A DNA stretch of 64,000 bases. Origin: Cunninghamella blakesleeana. Its lineage: Eukaryota > Mucoromycota > Mucoromycetes > Mucorales > Cunninghamellaceae. The position numbers and the translations under genes were made by a program. Positions 49,833-59,973 of the stretch are shown piece by piece; position 1 is the first letter of the stretch; the number at the start of each line of letters is the position of its first letter. The stretch lies in contig JAFCIZ010000001.1 of NCBI GenBank assembly GCA_017871115.1, forward strand, positions 787,501-851,500, read 5' to 3'. Below the pieces are notes generated by a model. The model had not been told where the DNA came from. It did not search any database and saw only the letters and a list, made by a program, of their open reading frames with translations.

Positions 49833-50987
49833 TATGATAATAACAAAAATATATTTTTAAAAGAAAAATAGAGAAAGGAAATTAAAAAAAAAAAAAAGCT
49901 ATAAAAAATGGAGAAAAAAAAAATAAAGGGATACGCAACCAAATATATATTTTTTTTTCTGTCACGTAAAAATTTATATTCCGCCGCTTTTTTATTAGAA
50001 TCGCGGTACCATTTTTTTAATTCTCTCTCCCCTTCTCCTCTATCATTTTTCTCCCTTTGTTTCCTTTTTATTATTACTTTTTACTTTTAAATAATAACAA
50101 AAAATCAAAATACCAACCCTGAAATAGTTGATCATTAGATTAAAAAAGATTTGACTATTCTATACAAGGAAGATGAGATAGATATTACATTATAATTGCT
50201 GACAAGCGGCCAGAAACTCCTGAATTACTTTTTAATTTTATATATGATTCCTATCGACAATGGATATAATTATATCATTCATATTGGTGATAAAAAGTAA
50301 CTGAAACTGTTACTTTTTAAGAAATGAAAAATGTTAATTGTGTGAAACTAGGCCCTTTGGCGTCACTAAAAGCTTTTTGTTTTTTTTATTATAAATAATT
50401 GCTTTGCACTTAGAAGTTTAATAAAGAAACATGTAAACTTATTAAAGATAATTATGAGGAATATTCAATTGACAATCAAAGACCCCTTGCTAAAGATAAT
50501 TTTCAAAATGATTGCAACAATTTTATTTGTAGACTTATACCAGGGCCTATCTTGATGAATTGCCTATAAATAATATGGCTAAAACGAAAATGAAAAATCA
50601 ATGCTTTTAGATAATTATATTAGAAGTTTAAAAGTATTATAATGTAATCTAAAAAAAAAAAAAGCATAGCTTGCAAGGAAAACAAACCATTTAGATATAT
50701 AATCCAAGAGTTTAGTGCTTTTCTTTATGCTGATAAAAGAGAGCCTTATCCAAAGCTTATCAAGAATCGACGTATAATTATTAGATATATTGAATTAATA
50801 CCTTTTTATTTAGAAATATTCCATCCTTTGAAAAAAATAAAAAATAAATAAACATTATTTGTTTAAAGCATGATATGATTTTTTTAGAGCCTTGTATAAA
50901 AACTAAAAGGCGTGAAAAAAAAGTTAAGAGATATAAAAGTTCAAACTCAGGTTTTTAATACTTTTATTTTAATGTTATATTTTATTT

Positions 50988-51024
<37 letters not shown>

Positions 51025-52914
51025 CATTGACAAATTAGCGACTACAACGGTCTAAATATGGAATAAAATGTCAATGAAAAAAAACAATTAGCGAATGAAG
51101 TATGGAAAAAAGGGTATAGGATATACTACCTTATATTCAGTGATAAAATACTTTATTAAAAAACATGGAGTTTAGTATTTACATAAAAAAGCAATTCTGC
51201 TTTGATGGTGTCTGCCCCAGTATTAATATGGTCCCCTTTTACTAATAATATTATTGTATATCATGTTTTTACTTTGATGAGTTGTGATAAGAAAAAAGTA
51301 TCAAAACCATGTTTCAAGTGATAAAAAAAAATATGAAATTAGCTGATAAAACACTTGGTACTTGTCATCCATGCATGTATCTTCATGGTGTCACCAAAAA
51401 AAAACTGTCCAGCCTGTAAAGCACTTTTTTATGCATCCTTATCATCAATTGGAGCAACATCCATGCCATATATGCGGCAGCGGTTCAAATAATAATAATA
51501 ATAATAATAATAATAGAAAAATGGTGGATTCGGTCTATATTCTTGCACCAGTTATTATCACGATATCATGTCAACAAATCAAATCATGGCCCAATATTAT
51601 AGATTCCCTAAATGTAAAACAAAGTTATTTGAGCATATTGGAGATTTATCTCAGATTGATTAAACTTTTGGAATGTAGTTTAAAAAATCAAGTTTGACTT
51701 GTAAGGAAAATAAGAGATTGGATTTTGTGATTGAAGAATATAGCGAAACTCACCTTAAGGAAGAGCAATTACCCATGGTTGGTCAAAAAATTCACATACC
51801 ATATATAGAGAAGCTACTGATGTTTCAGTATAAATAGGCCCATTTTATTATATCATCAAAATTATTCATCATACTGTATGTGTGTATATAATTTTAAAAT
51901 TAGTTTATATAGATTTTTTTAAATAAAATTATTGGATAGGGATAAAATATATACCATAAAAAAAAACTAAGAAAAGAAGAAAAGAAAGTGAAGAATCAGG
52001 ATCTTTTTTACAATTTAGCCTTATTGTAAAAAATTGAATAAGCGCCAATCTAAATATATAATAAAAATCAGCCCAAAAGCTTAGCAGAAATTACTAATAC
52101 AAGTCTTTTTTAAAATATACAGAAAGAGAACCCTTTTTTTCAAAAAAAATATACATATATATTTCGGTTCGACTCGCTCATAAACTAAAGTGTCTTAAAC
52201 AAGTGAAGAAAAAAGAAAAAAAATAGAGAAAAATGGTTTCAATTATTCACCTTTGGACTAAATCTACCAACGCATAATTTTTTTATAACTCAGATTTGGT
52301 CTGTAAAGTTTTATATTTGTCCTTTGCATTATGTGATATAAAAAAAAAAATATATTGTGTATCAACAACAACAGCACACTTGTACATATTAGATTATCAT
52401 GTGGACTTTTACCTCTTTCTATTCCCTTTCTTTTCCTTTTTTTTTTTTTTTTGTTTCGTTATTATTAAAATCATCGGTGTTCCCAAATAAAAAAAATAAA
52501 AACAAAATAGAAAAAGAAACAACTCCCTTTTTTTTAGAGTGATGGGTGGTTTTTTTAAAATAATAGGTTAAAATAGAACGGAAAAGATCAAAGTCTAAAT
52601 ACTAATTACTATATTTAGTTTTAGTCTTCCCACACATTTTCAACTGGGAATAATATCTCACACAAAAAAAAAAAAAAAAGATTGTGTGTGATTATGAAGA
52701 AATGAGAGAAACAACCAAAAAAAAAAAAAAAAAAGAATGAAAGGGCTTTATTTTTTTATTTTTTTTCAATTTCCTTTTAAATATAAATACTTTTTAATTT
52801 TTTTTAATTTTTCTTTTTCTTTCTATCTCTTTCTTCTCTTTAATTTAATTTCATAAAAAAATAATATCCTTTAATCTTTTTTTTTATTAAAAATAAATTA
52901 TATATCAAATAATC
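49833..52914. other. Long gene-poor region between RAD23 and the zinc-finger gene
   Basis: It includes the RAD23 promoter (TATTCCGCCGCTTTTTTA near 49976-49993), the decayed coding relic described separately, and the zinc-finger gene upstream region. The last has long poly-A and poly-T runs and a TTAATTTTT repeat near 52790-52812. A poly-A run of about 28 nt lies at 50993-51020. No intact gene is supported. Confidence 0.45.
50180..51860 (+). pseudogene. Decayed coding region of unknown origin
   Basis: Several plus-strand patches read like protein but are broken by stops and frameshifts. Near 50205-50265 is DKRPETPELLFNFIYDSYRQ. Near 50420-50570 is ETCKLIKDNYEEYSIDNQRP then RLIPGPILMNCL. Near 50670-50820 is FRYIIQEFSAFLYADKREPY. 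Near 51360-51420 is a Cys pattern GTCHPCMYLHG...NCPACKAL. Base composition is more balanced than in the flanking A/T tracts. A Cys-rich segment followed by long charged stretches would suit a transposase or replication-type element protein, but I cannot name it. The patches may derive from one gene or from two nested relics. Confidence 0.4.
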
Positions 52915-53187
52915 ATGATAGCTTTACAAAAGACCTCTCAAATGGATTTATACTTTAATGCTAATACAAACTATCAGTGGCCATTAAATGAAATTGAAGA
53001 AAATGAATTAACGAATATTACCCAAACGTCATTTTTATCGACAACTACCCATGAACCAAATGAAAGTTACTTATCTATTAAACCAGGCTTTCGCCGTGCT
53101 TGTTCCGGTTATCGTTGCGAGACTTGCCGACGTCGTTTTCATTCAGCTGGGAACCTTTCTAACCATCAACAATTATATCAACATTAA
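52915..53187 (+). CDS. Small single C2H2 zinc-finger protein
   Basis: This intronless frame of 90 residues runs from ATG 52915 to TAA 53185-53187. The C-terminus is a single finger, YRCETCRRRFHSAGNLSNHQ followed by QLYQH, with spacing C-x2-C-x12-H-x5-H and the expected Phe and Leu core residues. The chain stops right at the second zinc-ligand His. The preceding basic stretch (GFRRACSGYR) could extend DNA or RNA contact. The N-terminal half is Asn/Thr-rich and featureless. One-finger proteins can act as partners or need flanking basic arms to bind DNA. No orthologue is recognised. A long A/T-rich upstream region with no start-proximal intron precedes it. Confidence 0.75.
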   Translation: MIALQKTSQMDLYFNANTNYQWPLNEIEENELTNITQTSFLSTTTHEPNESYLSIKPGFRRACSGYRCETCRRRFHSAGNLSNHQQLYQH

Positions 53188-53553
53188 AAAAAATTGATAT
53201 CCAATTTTTCTTTTTCCTGGGCTTTATTTTTTTTTTTTTATTTTACTCTGCATATAATATCATATCCTCCACATAATATATACATATTTATACATTCATT
53301 TTTACATATATTTTTCCCCATTCCATTTTAATTATAAATGTATATCATTTTCATTTCTCTACTTAATTACTATGCATTTTCTTTACTTTTTTAAAATCAA
53401 AAATTAAACGATAATAAAAATTACATTTTATTTATGACCACAAAAAAAAAAACAATGAAGCTTTTTTATTATTATTTTGATCATTTTTTTCATTCTTTTC
53501 TTCATTCTTAAAAAAAAAATATATCCATCTATCTATATATTTTATTTATTTTT
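53188..53553. other. Intergenic region between convergent genes
   Basis: No gene is seen. The stretch is T-rich then A-rich sequence with the two 3' flanks. Confidence 0.5.
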
Positions 53554-54248
53554 TTAATGACAAGACTTGCCTAAGGCTTTTAATCGCCAATAATTATAAG
53601 GCAAAGGAACAAGATATCCTGCTAACATACTTGTTGCAGCTGCCATCCAAAATTTAGGTTCAGAAAAATCAACTACTCCACCCATTAAATGCCAGTCCAC
53701 TGCGTTTTCTGCCAATTCCATTGCTAACATGGATGCAAAACTCATTCCCATGGCGGTTTTAAATGCTTGTTGATAAGTAATTCCTTTCATGGTTCGTTTT
53801 AATAATACCGTTTCTAATAAAAGCGATGTTGTTAAGCCTGCTGCCTAAATAAAATAAAATAAAAAATGTACATATATAAAAATTAATCATCATCATCATT
53901 ATATTTTAAATAAGTCGATTACTATTTATATATACACTTCTATTTATATATCCTCTTTTTATTACTGTCATTGTAGATTTATATACACTTATTTTGCTTT
54001 CCTTTATATATAATTATATAATTATATCTGTCATTTTATATAATTATTTTAATTTATTACCATGGCTGCAGATGTAGATACCATAGGTGATAAATCTGGA
54101 TAATTATATTGCAAGTACCACATCATTGAAAAATCTCCACTAGTACAACCTATCAAGCATCTATTATCATCATAATAAATAGAGTATAAAATTAAAAATA
54201 AATAAGGTTTTAGCATTTTTATTTTATTTATTTTTAAAAAAAACAAAG

Positions 54249-54294
<46 letters not shown>

Positions 54295-54582
54295 GTGTGT
54301 ATGTACCTAAATGTATTAACTCGAGTACGTTGCCAACTTGTATTATCCATCCAAAACTCTTTTGTAAATAAAGAAATAGCTGCTGAGTTCGTATTCTTTT
54401 TACTATGACAGCATGTAGACGATTTAGCCGTAGTTGTTGCCTGACTAATCGATTCTTTATTTTTTAAAGGTGTTTCATGGCGAAAAGTGGATCGTGAACT
54501 TGTTTTTAAAGAACGAAAGTTTAAAAACTGAATGACAGTAGGTTGAACCTTGGAGTTATTTATGAATCGGTATGATAATAAC

Positions 54583-54584
<2 letters not shown>
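53554..54584 (-). CDS. DUF4396 membrane protein with probable mitochondrial presequence
   Basis: Three exons (54307-54584, 54061-54160, 53554-53844) give 222 residues with consistent phases. The N-terminal 50 residues are Arg/Ser-rich with few acidic residues (NFRSLKTSSRSTFRHE), suggesting mitochondrial targeting. A Cys/His-containing linker (TCCHSKKN) follows. The domain has the DUF4396 pattern: WMDNTSWQRTRVNTFRCLIG, GCTSGDFSMM, AAGLTTSLLLETVLLKR, MGMSFASMLAMELAENAVD and a last membrane helix before GYLVPLPYNYWRLKALGKSC. About four membrane helices are visible. The family occurs in bacteria and fungi with no established biochemical role. Conserved Cys and Met residues would suit a metal-linked function, but that is speculation. 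Confidence 0.85.
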
Positions 54585-54627
<43 letters not shown>

Positions 54628-54929
54628 TGTTATTAAAAAAAAAAGTAAAATAAATAAAGTTAGAGCGTTAGAGAAATAAAAAGGTAAAAAAAAAAACCTT
54701 TTTTAAATATTTAAAAAATCGAGCAAATTTTGCCTCACTTTTTTAAAAATCCGCAAAAATTGCTCGATAGGCCTTTATTCATTAAAATATTTTAATAATA
54801 ATACCATAGTTTTTATATTTTTTTCTTTCTATATTTTATTTATAATATAATACATAGTATTTTAATACAATAAAATTGCATTTTTAGATTTTTGGTTTAA
54901 ATAGTACCAAGTGGTCTATATAACAACAA
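54585..54929. promoter_or_regulatory. Upstream region of the DUF4396 gene and of tRNA-Ala
   Basis: A (TA)n run directly precedes the DUF4396 start. At 54711-54768 an imperfect inverted pair, AAATCGAGCAAATTTTG and CAAAAATTGCTCGAT, surrounds AAAAATCCG. It lies 130-185 nt upstream of the ATG and resembles other CG-containing upstream elements here. No gene is seen. Confidence 0.45.
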
Positions 54930-55002
54930 GGGGGTCTAGCTCAGATGGTAGAGCGCTCGCTTAGCATGCGAGAGGTACTGGGATCGATGCCCAGGTCCTC
55001 CA
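54930..55002 (+). tRNA. tRNA-Ala, anticodon AGC
   Basis: The 73 bases fold as a standard intronless tRNA: acceptor GGGGGTC with GTCCTCC, D-stem GCTC/GAGC, anticodon stem CTCGC/GCGAG with loop TTAGCAT (anticodon AGC), T-stem CTGGG/CCCAG and discriminator A. The G3-T70 wobble, the main alanine identity element, is present. Positions 6 and 67 are T opposite T, a mismatch in the acceptor stem. The T-loop is ATCGATG, as in many eukaryotic tRNA-Ala genes. A T-run (TTCTTTTTT) follows within 10 nt and would end RNA polymerase III transcription. The A and B boxes are intact. Confidence 0.96.
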
Positions 55003-55084
55003 CTTGTTCTTTTTTGCTTATTTTTTCCGGTAAATTATTTATCCTGATGGTGCGCGAGAACTGAGCTTTTTTATTGGATGATCA

Positions 55085-55620
55085 AACATAGTTTTTTTTT
55101 TTTATTGCAAGAGCGAAAGCTAGTTTTCACATTTTGGCTTTTTAAAAGATAATAAAGTATTGTTGTGTAAATTTTTGGTTGTTTGAAAAATAGAATTTCC
55201 TTTTATAGTTTTGGAAAGTAGATAGCTTTGTAGTTTAGTTTAGTTGTCAGTGAGCACCAGTATCTTGTTTTATAAGTAGATACAACTTAGTTTAGATTGA
55301 TAGTTTAAAATAAAAATAAAATAATAAAGTAAAATAAAATAAATTATATAATTGGATAAAGATCAACAATTATATAGACAAAGTAATAAAATTAAAATAA
55401 AATAAGTATAATATCGGATAAAGATCAACGATTATTATAATAAAATAATATAAAGTAATATTGGATAGTAATCAACAATATTAATATAAAATAAAAATAA
55501 TCTTTAGCTAAAAAGATGAGTTAATAGACTTATTGGTTATAATATAAGTTCTTTTATTTAAAATTAACTTGTTATTAACTGATTTTTCAAAAATAAAATA
55601 AAAATTGTCGAGTATTTATA
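55085..55620. repeat. Diverged dispersed repeat, copy A
   Basis: It shares with copy B a run near 55155-55175 (ATTGTTGTGTAAATTTTTGG against ATTGTTATGTGGGTTTTTGA) and then GAGCACCAGTATCTTGTTTT at 55252-55271 and ATAAGTAGATACAACTTAG. Inside it, GGATAAAGATCAACAATTAT recurs in two more degenerate forms at about 60-bp intervals. The right part has TTAACTTGTTATTAACTGAT. Boundaries are approximate. No coding potential is seen. Confidence 0.55.
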
Positions 55621-55799
55621 TAAAAAGGATTTGAATTTTAAATACCGATCATTGATATATATATGCTAGTGCATATATATAAGAGAGTATATATATATAT
55701 CTATACTGAGTTTAAATGGGATATATATACCTATATGTATATATATAAAATAAGATTATAGTTAAGCCTTGCCCAAATATGGGAGGTTTAGCCAGAACA

Positions 55800-56350
55800 T
55801 AACAGTATTATTATGATTTTTTTTTTTTTTTGTAAGTTAAAAGGTTTAGCTTTTTTTATTATTCTAATAAGATTGTTATGTGGGTTTTTGATTGAGATTT
55901 ATTTTTTGGAAATGAGGAATGAGTATTATAAGTTATATTTGGAGTATATAATAAGCTTCCAGCGAGCACCAGTTCCTGTTTATAAGTAGAACGACTTAAT
56001 ATAAAGGAATAAAAATTTTAAAAATAAAATAAAATTAAAAAATAAAAAGAAATAAAATAAAAATTACAAGTAAAATATAAGCAGGATTAAAGCAAGAGTT
56101 TAATGACCGCGAGTAAGGTAGTAGTGGGGGTTTAAAATGATTTAGATCAGTATTGTATAAAAATATATAAGTGAATAAATATAATAAAATAATATAGAGT
56201 AAAATGAAATAATTGGTTAAATAAAATAGATAAATTCAATAATTGAATATGTTATAGTAAGTTAATATAAAAAAAATAAATAAAATCATAAAGTTTGTTT
56301 TATAAAGTGGACAAGTTTAATAACTATTTAGTAGATAATAATTTATTATA
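55800..56350. repeat. Diverged dispersed repeat, copy B
   Basis: It matches copy A in order: a poly-T block, ATTGTTATGTGGGTTTTTGA, then GCGAGCACCAGTTCCTGTTT at about 55970-55989 and ATAAGTAGAACGACTTAATA. It then goes into AAATAAAA-rich sequence. A stretch GACCGCGAGTAAGGTAGTAG near 56105 has no counterpart in copy A. Boundaries are approximate. Confidence 0.5.
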
Positions 56351-56447
56351 AAAATTTGACAATTTAGGAGAAAGAAAGAGAAAAAAATTGGCTCTATTTA
56401 CATTTGAAAAAAATAAAAAATAAAAAAAAACCATCTAACGTTAATAA

Positions 56448-56612
56448 AGAGTAGGGATAAGTAATGCAAGTGGCTACCATATGAAACAGCGGTTCCAGGA
56501 ACGGTGGTTCCAAAAAGCAGCAATCAATTTAAGGAGCGCCATGGACATCACCATTGTTGACCAAAGTATTAAAATCGAGCAAACAGAAGGCATCAGTACC
56601 TTATTTTATTAG
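56448..56612 (+). pseudogene. Short GC-richer open frame, probable relic
   Basis: An uninterrupted frame of 54 codons ends with TAG at 56610-56612. From the internal ATG at 56481 it begins KQRFQERWFQKAAINLRS and continues MDITIVDQSIKIEQTEG. Composition is clearly less A/T-rich than the rest of the repeat field, as in a coding remnant. It sits immediately before repeat copy C and even overlaps its start, so it may belong to the same element. No family is recognised. Confidence 0.35.
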
Positions 56613-56860
56613 ACACAACTTAGTTTAGATTAAATAAAATAAAATATACAACCGGGTAATAACAATAATTATATAAATTAAATATATAATACAATAAAAA
56701 ATCAAATGGAGATCAACAATATTATAGTAAATTAAAATAAATTAATACAAGTTAAAATTGACTTGTAAATATATTTTTATTATTATTGAGCCTCTCATTT
56801 AATAAACAACTGATTTTAAAAAAGATCAAAGTTTTTATTAAGTAATAATAATAACAATAT
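56590..56860. repeat. Diverged dispersed repeat, copy C (partial)
   Basis: It begins with GGCATCAGTACCTTATTTTA and ACACAACTTAGTTTAGATT, the latter almost identical to copy A at 55285-55301. It continues with GGAGATCAACAATATTATAG near 56707 and ends with AACAACTGATTTT, matching the right part of copy A. The left poly-T portion seen in copies A and B is absent. Boundaries are approximate. Confidence 0.5.
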
Positions 56861-57439
56861 ATTAAAAAAAAAACAGTATAAAGTAGTACTTGTATGAAAA
56901 ATAAATTGATAGTTAAAATCCCGTTCGTTCTTATTTCTTATTATAGCAATAAAGCATAAATTCATGCTCTTCTTAAGAAAGTTGTTACTGATTTTATCTT
57001 TATCATTTCTGGAGTGAAGATCATATAAATCATTATTTATTATTTGATTTTCTAAACAAATGCATAAAAAAAATTAAAATAATTAAAAAATAAATATGCA
57101 TTGCATTATTTTTAATCTATGTGTACGTTTACATTACTATTTATTTTAATAATATTAACGATAAAAAAAAAAGTGAATTTTAAAAAAAACTTTGGGGTAA
57201 TATTTCAATAATTATATATTCAGTTTATTTGCTTATTTTTTATCCTTTTTTTTGTGTGATATATATATATACATAATAATAAATAATAATAATGATAGGA
57301 AATAGAAAAAATGAGGGTTTAAAATATAATAGAATGAGTATACAAAAATATAAATAAAGATATATATATATAAATAAAATAATACAGAGTAAGGGTTATT
57401 CTTAATAAAAAATAAATATATAAATACTATCAATTTTTT

Positions 57440-58397
57440 TTATACACGTTTCCATCCATAACGACCATAAGGATGACGTTCATTCCAAGTAGGAGGAGGA
57501 TTAGAATGACCACGTAATTGGCACCATTGGATAAGACAACCAACAATACTCAAGGCCAAACAACCACCAAGCATACCTCTTAATTGAGGGGTAGCTTGAT
57601 GAATAAGGTCAACACTTTTAGCACGAATGATATCAACGATGGATTCGGCAAAGCCAGTCTTGACATAAAGATCAATACCAACGAAGATAACAAAGGAACC
57701 AATGAAAGCGGTAGCAATCACCATAATGATACGTTCAAAGAAGGCAATTAAAACAATGCCCACAATCACCAAGACTATAATCAATACTACCTTTTTCCAT
57801 GTTTCATTAAAGACATCGGTACCAATGATACTAATTAACCATATGGCTACAAAGTAACCCAAGAGAGCACCAACAAGATAAACGGCTAAAAAGAAGCAGC
57901 ATGATAATAGTAGACCTGCAAGTACACCCACGACGATACTAACGACAAGTAAGATTGTTGCTGTGTTTGGTCCATAATCATCTCTTGCATTGGTTAATAT
58001 AATAAAAGCGACATTAGATCCGACATAAAATCCAACAATAAACATGGTAAAATGTTGATGAACCCCTCCTACAAAACATAAGTAAGCACCAGTAACGAAT
58101 AAGATGACACTTAAAACAATGCTATGTACTGTAACACTTTGACTTGTAACTAAAAAGAAAAATAAAAAACGATTAAAATTTTTATTCTTCTTGCTTTTCT
58201 TTTCATATATGTATATATGTTTAAAAACAAATAATAAGCTATATTATTTTGAAACACTTACAAGGTAAATTAACAGTTGTGTCAGTTGGAGCTCTTGCCA
58301 CTAAAGGAGCACCTTCTAATAACGGTAAGAAAGAGAAAAGAAGAGATGCTATAGAAAAAATATATAAAAGACGATTCACCTGTTTTTGGTTTGTCAT
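57440..58397 (-). CDS. DUF4203/TMEM198-like polytopic membrane protein
   Basis: Two exons (58262-58397 and 57440-58149) give 281 residues. The N-terminus is a signal peptide (LLYIFSIASLLFSFLPLLEG, then AP). Six or seven membrane helices follow, rich in Val, Ile and Gly: SIVLSVILFVTGAYLCFVGG, FIVGFYVGSNVAFIIL, ILLVVSIVVGVLAGLLLSC, FLAVYLVGALLGYFVAIWL, VVLIIVLVIVGIVLIAFF and IIMVIATAFIGSFVIFVGID. The layout with Gly-spaced helix pairs matches the DUF4203 / TMEM198 family. No transport activity is established for fungal members. The cytosolic or lumenal tail (HSNPPPTWNERHPYGRYG) is Pro/Arg-rich. The start was chosen as the first ATG giving the signal peptide. Confidence 0.85.
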
Positions 58398-59045
58398 TAT
58401 AAAAATATATAAATGATAATGTGAGTTGAAGAAAAAAAGAAAAAAGAAGAGTGTTAAAAAAAAAAAATAGGTGGGTATTTAAATTTTTTTTTTTCAAGGT
58501 CGGAGAAACGGTAAGATATAAATATAATTAGCTATTCTTGGCAGAAAAAAAAAAGAGAAAAAGATATTTTTGGAATAACTAAAAGTAGCTAAGTTGTGTA
58601 TAATAAACCTTTTATTTTAATCTTTATTTTTTAATTATGACATTCATGATTTAATATTATCATACTAACTATTATTTATTAATTTTATTATAATTTATTA
58701 CTATCAGCATATGATATTTCAATTTCAAAATGAATAATTCATAGTTCTTTTTTAAAAAATAGAATAATAGAATAAAATATTTTTCAAATCAATGATGACA
58801 TTAGTGTAATTGGTGTAACAAATATATTTTAAAACTTATTGTCAGTATAAACTTCAGCCACACCACCCAAAATAAATATAAAAAAAAGGGAATGATCTAT
58901 TGTATATGTTATGATTGTATTAGTGATTAAATAAAGAAAAGAAAAAAACGAATAAATTAAAGGATAAAGTGAATTATATATGTATAAAAAAAAGGTCTAT
59001 CGAATTTAAAATTAATTTACAAATTAAAATAATAATGAATTGAGT
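58398..59045. other. Intergenic region upstream of the DUF4203 gene
   Basis: No gene is seen. A GA/A-rich block with TTCAAGGTCGGAGAAACGG (58493-58511) lies about 100 nt upstream of the ATG. The remainder is A/T-rich 3' flank of GOT1. Confidence 0.45.
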
Positions 59046-59973
59046 CTAGACGGGTAATACTGAGCTTGTTGATGAAATTCTTGAAATTATCTAGCCAAAT
59101 AGAATTACATTAAGATAAAAAATGAGTAACTCCGACCTTTTTTATACAAATATATATATATATTTTATTGATTTGTCTCCCCCTTTCTTTTTTTTTTTTT
59201 TTACCTTTTCTATAGCAGGATTTCTTAATAAACTTCCAATGAAAGGCAATCGTCGAAGAAAACCAAATATCAATGGGAAAAAGTCACTAGTGTTTTATAA
59301 AAAATAGAAAAGAAAATTTATCATTATTCTTTTTAGTATTTATTTTTCATTTTTATAATTGTCTAAATATTATTCTCTTATTATTATTATTACCCAAATA
59401 AGTTCAAGATACCAAATATTTCTATGAGCATACCAATAATAGTCCACCGACAAAAGACAAGTGTAAAACTATAAGTATTTCAATCAAATAATTCAAAAAA
59501 TTAAAAAAATCATAATATATATACAATGGTTCCTTTTTAAAATTCTTACATCTAGTTGTATATATATATATATGTGTTATATTTACCCTATTAAAAAACA
59601 AATGGTACCACGAATTCTTTTTTTTTGTGTAAAAAATCCAAGTGTACGCTGAACACCAATAGTAAGAGGCATACCAGCAATAAATAAGATCTATTATCAT
59701 GTTGGGAATAAAATAAAAAAAATTAAAATAGATATCCTATTATTATATATAATAATAACAATAATGTATATATATATTTACATTGCCAATGGTTAAAAGT
59801 CCAGAATCAAAAAAACTGATGACACCAAGGAACATGAAGAATACTCCAGCGCAAGTTAATCCTACACCAATCTCTATAGAGGATCATATTATTATTATTT
59901 AAGTTAGTCTAAATTTCCCAGAGAAATAAGTATATGTTATTTATATTGTATTACTTTGTCCATCTGACCACAT
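59046..59973 (-). CDS. GOT1: Got1, Golgi vesicle-transport membrane protein
   Basis: Six exons (59955-59973, 59782-59873, 59587-59690, 59394-59468, 59205-59286, 59046-59090) assemble to 138 residues, the length of yeast Got1. Motifs in order are MWSDGQKIGVGLT, GVFFMFLGVISFFDSGLL, LFIAGMPLTIGVQRTLGFF, RIRGTICFLIG, FCRWTIIGMLIEIFG, DFFPLIFGFLRRLPFIGSLL and the tail SSTSSVLPV. Four membrane helices are visible. Got1 cycles between ER and Golgi and supports ER-to-Golgi and intra-Golgi transport. The small first and last exons were placed by phase and by family conservation. No break is seen. Confidence 0.93.

Larger units (their letters stand above)
55003..57439. other. Gene-free repeat field downstream of tRNA-Ala
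   Basis: No intact gene is seen in 2.4 kb. At least three diverged copies of one repeat are present (separate entries). Between the second and third is a short GC-richer frame (56448-56612). The right end is the 3' flank of the DUF4203 protein gene. Confidence 0.5.

Noticed and set aside
59470..59590. Possible extra micro-exon in GOT1 between exons 3 and 4
   Set aside because: Joining 59587 directly to 59468 keeps phase and gives the conserved membrane helix without insertion.
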